This document shows, piece after piece, positions 4,653-7,132 of a stretch of 7,132 nt of DNA. Positions within the stretch are counted from its first letter, which is position 1; every line of letters starts with the position of its first letter. Both the position numbers and the translations under genes were made by a program. Below the pieces are notes generated by a model that saw nothing but the letters and a program-made list of their open reading frames with translations, had not been told where the DNA came from and searched no databases. Origin of the DNA: an uncultured Collinsella sp. (GTDB taxonomy: Bacteria; Actinomycetota; Coriobacteriia; Coriobacteriales; Coriobacteriaceae); the NCBI GenBank assembly GCA_900549195.1, contig URNK01000088.1, positions 1-7,132 on the forward strand. The letters are read 5' to 3'.

Positions 4653-7023
4653 CGACAACGCGCTGGTGGTGGCGCTCGATACCTCGACCGACATGCTTGC
4701 CTGCGCGGCAAGCTGGATTGATGGGCAGACGGGCGAGACGAAGCTCGTGAGTGGCGACCACATGTGTCGCCGTCACGCCAACGTTGAGCTCGTGAATACC
4801 GTTGATGGCGTGCTGGCTCAAGCCGGTCTGGATCGCAGCGATGTTGGTTACTACGTGGTCGGCCGCGGCCCGGGGTCGTTTACGGGTGTGCGCATCGGCA
4901 TCTCCACTGCCAAGGGCCTCGCGCGCGGTGCCAATGTTCCGCTGCTGGGCGTGTCGACGCTCGACGCTTGCGCTTGGACGGCGTGGAAGGCTGGCGTGCG
5001 CGGCAAGCTTGGTATCTTGGCCGATGCTATGCGCGGTGAGGTATATCCGGCGCTGTATATGCTGGTCGATGAGGGTCCCGAGCGTCAATTTGAGCGCGAA
5101 CACGTGGTCAAGGCCGCCGTGGCGCTCGATGAGTGGCGCCAAGCAGCGGACTGGGACCAGGTTCAGCTGACCGGTGACGGTCTCGTGCGCTATGGCAAGC
5201 TGCTGGGTGAGGACGAGACCGTCCGCTGCGTGGAGCGCGACCTGTGGTGGCCTTCGGGCGAGGGCTTGCTGCTCGCGCACGCTGCGGGTGACGGCGATCC
5301 GGCTCGCGTCCTGCCGATTTACACGCGCCTTTCGGATGCCGAGGAAAACGAGCGCAAGCGTCTTGGTCTTGCCGAGAGTGCGCAGAGCGAAATTACGGGC
5401 GTTGCCGATGAGCTCGCCGGTCGTCATCTGCAGTTCCGTCCCATGGGCGCGGCGGATGCCGAGGGCGCGAGCGCGCTAGAGGCTGCCTGCTTTGAAGGTG
5501 CCGGACACGAGGCGTGGACGCCGGGCATGTTCCTGTCCGAACTGGGCGAGGACGTCGCTGCGCCGCGCAGTTGGTGGGTGGCACACGACGACGGCAAGCT
5601 GCTGGGCCTTGCCGGCGGTATGGTCGTGGACGGTGATGTGCAGATTCTGGATGTCGCCGTCGACTCGGCACATCGCCGTGAGGGCATTGCCCGCAAGCTG
5701 CTGTCGCATGTGAGCTATGATGCCCAGATGCTCGGCTGCACCACGGCTTCGCTCGAGGTCGAGGACGGCAACGAGGGCGCGATTGCGCTCTATGCCGCTC
5801 TGGGCTTTACCGAGGTGGGTCGTCGTCGTGGCTACTACGGTGTCGGCAAAGACGCCATCGTCATGACGGCCCCACTTCCCCTCGTACTTCCGGTCGATAA
5901 CGCCTCGCCCGAGCCGACGGCAGCCGAGCAACGCGTATGGCCGCTGCCTGCGCCTGGGCGCTCCGAGGGGGAGCGCGCCGAAATTGAGCGCCGCCGCCTG
6001 GTGCTCGCTATCGAGAGTTCCTGCGACGAGACGGCCGTGGCGATTATCGATGCGGATGGCAATATGCTGGCCAACCAGGTGTCGACACAGATTGATTTTC
6101 ATGCCCGCTTTGGCGGCGTGGTGCCCGAGATCGCCTCGCGCAAACACGTTGAGGTGATTGTGAGTGTCGTGGATGCGGCGCTCGAGGATGCCGCGGCATC
6201 GCTTGGCCTTGAGGGTGGGGCGATTGCGCCCAGCGAGCTTGCCGCCGTGGGCGTGACACAGGGTCCGGGCCTGGTGGGCGCCCTCGTGGTGGGCGTTGCC
6301 TTTGCCAAAGGCTTTGCCTACGCTGCCGGTAAGCCGCTCATATGCGTCAACCATCTGGAGGGGCACCTGTTTGCCAACCTGCTGGCGCAACCCGACCTCA
6401 AACCGCCGTTTATCTTCACGCTTGTCTCGGGTGGGCACACCATGCTCGTGCACGTGAAGGCGTGGGACGACTACGAGGTGCTCGGTGAGACGCTCGACGA
6501 CGCCGTGGGCGAGGCCTTCGACAAGGTGGCCAAGGCGTTGGGCCTGGGCTATCCCGGTGGCCCCATCATTTCCAAGCTGGCCGAGACAGGCAATCCCCGC
6601 GCGATTGATTTCCCCCGTGCGCTCAACAGCAGGGGAGACTATCGTTTCTCGCTTTCGGGCCTTAAAACGGCCGTGACGCTCTACATCGAGCAGGAGACCA
6701 AGGCCGGGCGCACGATTCACCTGCCCGATCTGGCAGCTTCGTTTGAGGCAGCTGTCTTTGACGTGCAGTACAAGAAGGCCAAAAACGCATTGCACGCTAC
6801 CGGATGCAAGGAATACTGCATCGGCGGCGGCGTCTCGGCCAACCCGCATCTGCGCGAGATGATGATCAAGAAGCTTGGGCGTCAGGGGATTCGCGTAACG
6901 GTGCCGCCCTTGTCTGCCTGTACCGATAACGCAGCCATGATCGCGGAGGTCGCTCGCCGTAAATTCGACCGAGGTGAAATCTCGCCGTTCGACGTCGACG
7001 CCGATCCAAACATGACGCTGTAG
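4639..7023 (+). CDS. TsaB-RimI-TsaD fusion: tRNA t6A37 transferase with internal GNAT acetyltransferase
   Basis: This single 794-residue protein joins three normally separate enzymes. TsaB (about 8-235, bases 4660-5343) has LDTST (13-17), GRGPGSFTGVRIGIST (75-90) and ILADAMRGEVY (126-136). RimI, an N-alpha-acetyltransferase of the GNAT fold (about 262-412, bases 5422-5874), has the acetyl-CoA loop RREGIA (346-351) and LEVEDGNEGAIALYAALGF (372-390). Its Glu373 and Tyr385 match E. coli RimI Glu103 and Tyr115. TsaD (454-794) transfers threonylcarbamoyl from TC-AMP to tRNA A37. It retains ESSCDET (459-465), the metal motif NHLEGH (His572, His576), VSGGHT (596-601), GGGVSAN (729-735) and the metal ligand Asp763. 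Proline- and charge-rich linkers join the domains. No stop or frameshift interrupts it. The ATG overlaps the end of tsaE by 14 bases and has weak TAGGG nine bases before it, so coupling is likely. An in-frame TTG at 4621 would add six residues. All three activities look intact. Confidence 0.95.
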   Translation: MSLHNDNALVVALDTSTDMLACAASWIDGQTGETKLVSGDHMCRRHANVELVNTVDGVLAQAGLDRSDVGYYVVGRGPGSFTGVRIGISTAKGLARGANVPLLGVSTLDACAWTAWKAGVRGKLGILADAMRGEVYPALYMLVDEGPERQFEREHVVKAAVALDEWRQAADWDQVQLTGDGLVRYGKLLGEDETVRCVERDLWWPSGEGLLLAHAAGDGDPARVLPIYTRLSDAEENERKRLGLAESAQSEITGVADELAGRHLQFRPMGAADAEGASALEAACFEGAGHEAWTPGMFLSELGEDVAAPRSWWVAHDDGKLLGLAGGMVVDGDVQILDVAVDSAHRREGIARKLLSHVSYDAQMLGCTTASLEVEDGNEGAIALYAALGFTEVGRRRGYYGVGKDAIVMTAPLPLVLPVDNASPEPTAAEQRVWPLPAPGRSEGERAEIERRRLVLAIESSCDETAVAIIDADGNMLANQVSTQIDFHARFGGVVPEIASRKHVEVIVSVVDAALEDAAASLGLEGGAIAPSELAAVGVTQGPGLVGALVVGVAFAKGFAYAAGKPLICVNHLEGHLFANLLAQPDLKPPFIFTLVSGGHTMLVHVKAWDDYEVLGETLDDAVGEAFDKVAKALGLGYPGGPIISKLAETGNPRAIDFPRALNSRGDYRFSLSGLKTAVTLYIEQETKAGRTIHLPDLAASFEAAVFDVQYKKAKNALHATGCKEYCIGGGVSANPHLREMMIKKLGRQGIRVTVPPLSACTDNAAMIAEVARRKFDRGEISPFDVDADPNMTL

Positions 7024-7034
7024 CTGGTACGACG

Positions 7035-7056
7035 CGGTCCCCGGACGGAGGGGCCG
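7035..7056 (+). other. Short GC-rich hairpin after the last gene
   Basis: Seven bases (7035-7041) can pair with 7050-7056, including one T-G wobble, around an 8-base loop. It starts 12 bases after the stop codon of the fusion gene. No T run follows, so it is not a terminator by itself. It might protect the 3' end of the message or be chance in GC-rich sequence. Confidence 0.3.
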
Positions 7057-7085
7057 GATATAAGGTTTCCTGCTCTACAGTCCTG

Positions 7086-7122
7086 CGCAAGACGAAGGCC
7101 ACATTAAGTGGCCTTCTTTGCG
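7086..7122 (+). terminator. Rho-independent terminator of the acpS-tsaD operon
   Basis: A perfect 9 bp inverted repeat, GAAGGCCAC (7094-7102) and GTGGCCTTC (7108-7116), has an ATTAA loop and is followed by TTTG. Outer arms CGCAA (7086-7090) and TTGCG (7118-7122) can extend the stem across a small internal bulge. The T run is short, so termination may be less efficient than at the upstream terminator. It lies about 70 bases after the last stop codon, as expected for the operon end. Confidence 0.8.
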
Positions 7123-7132
7123 TGCGGAACTC

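Noticed and set aside
4537..5427. Open frame of 296 codons on the minus strand across tsaE and the TsaB domain.
   Set aside because: It shadows two real genes, is rich in Arg, His and Ala as antisense frames tend to be, and shows no motif.
5476..6849. Long open frame of 457 codons on the minus strand, opposite the fusion gene.
   Set aside because: It lies wholly antisense to a strongly recognised protein. It has no family motif I recognise, and long antisense open frames are expected in GC-rich coding DNA.
7059..7064. TATAAG-like -10 element after the last gene.
   Set aside because: No acceptable -35 element lies 16-18 bases upstream, and a terminator follows within 30 bases, so it would drive nothing.

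Overview
The window is one compact, co-directional (+ strand) gene cluster of six genes. It has a promoter region at its left edge and a rho-independent terminator at its right edge. Gene order and protein character suggest a moderately GC-rich actinobacterium, most likely of the class Coriobacteriia (Collinsella-like). This taxonomic call rests on protein style and synteny, not on a database match.

Layout. Bases 1-58 are the unassigned 3' end of whatever lies upstream, closed by a strong hairpin terminator at 59-90. Two candidate sigma-70-type promoters, exactly 36 bp apart, lie in the A/T-richer stretch before the first gene. Then come acpS (holo-ACP synthase with an extra C-terminal tail), nnr (two-domain NAD(P)H-hydrate epimerase/dehydratase), alr (alanine racemase), a family-4-type Fe-S uracil-DNA glycosylase, tsaE (t6A ATPase), and a large tsaB-rimI-tsaD fusion. 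All gene junctions are tight: 0, 2, 8 and 12 bp gaps, then a 14 bp overlap. No internal terminator is visible, so a single transcript is likely. The region after the last gene (7024-7132) holds only a weak GC-rich hairpin and the terminator.

How the genes fit together. AcpS makes acyl carrier protein competent for lipid synthesis, Nnr repairs hydrated nicotinamide cofactors, and Alr supplies D-alanine for peptidoglycan. The uracil glycosylase starts base-excision repair of deaminated cytosine. TsaE and the fusion protein carry out the last step of tRNA t6A37 modification, using threonylcarbamoyl-AMP that must come from a TsaC/Sua5 enzyme encoded elsewhere. The shared theme is essential housekeeping and repair rather than one pathway.

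The most notable item is the three-domain TsaB-RimI-TsaD polypeptide of about 794 residues. In many other bacteria these are separate genes. The domain order is the same as the gene order tsaB-rimI-tsaD in other actinobacteria, which suggests the fusion arose from an ancestral operon. I see no mobile element, CRISPR array, tRNA or rRNA. I also see no convincing evidence of a wholly undescribed system. The unusual points are the fusion, the AcpS tail, the loss of a usually conserved lysine in Alr, and the glycosylase placed inside the alr-tsaE interval.
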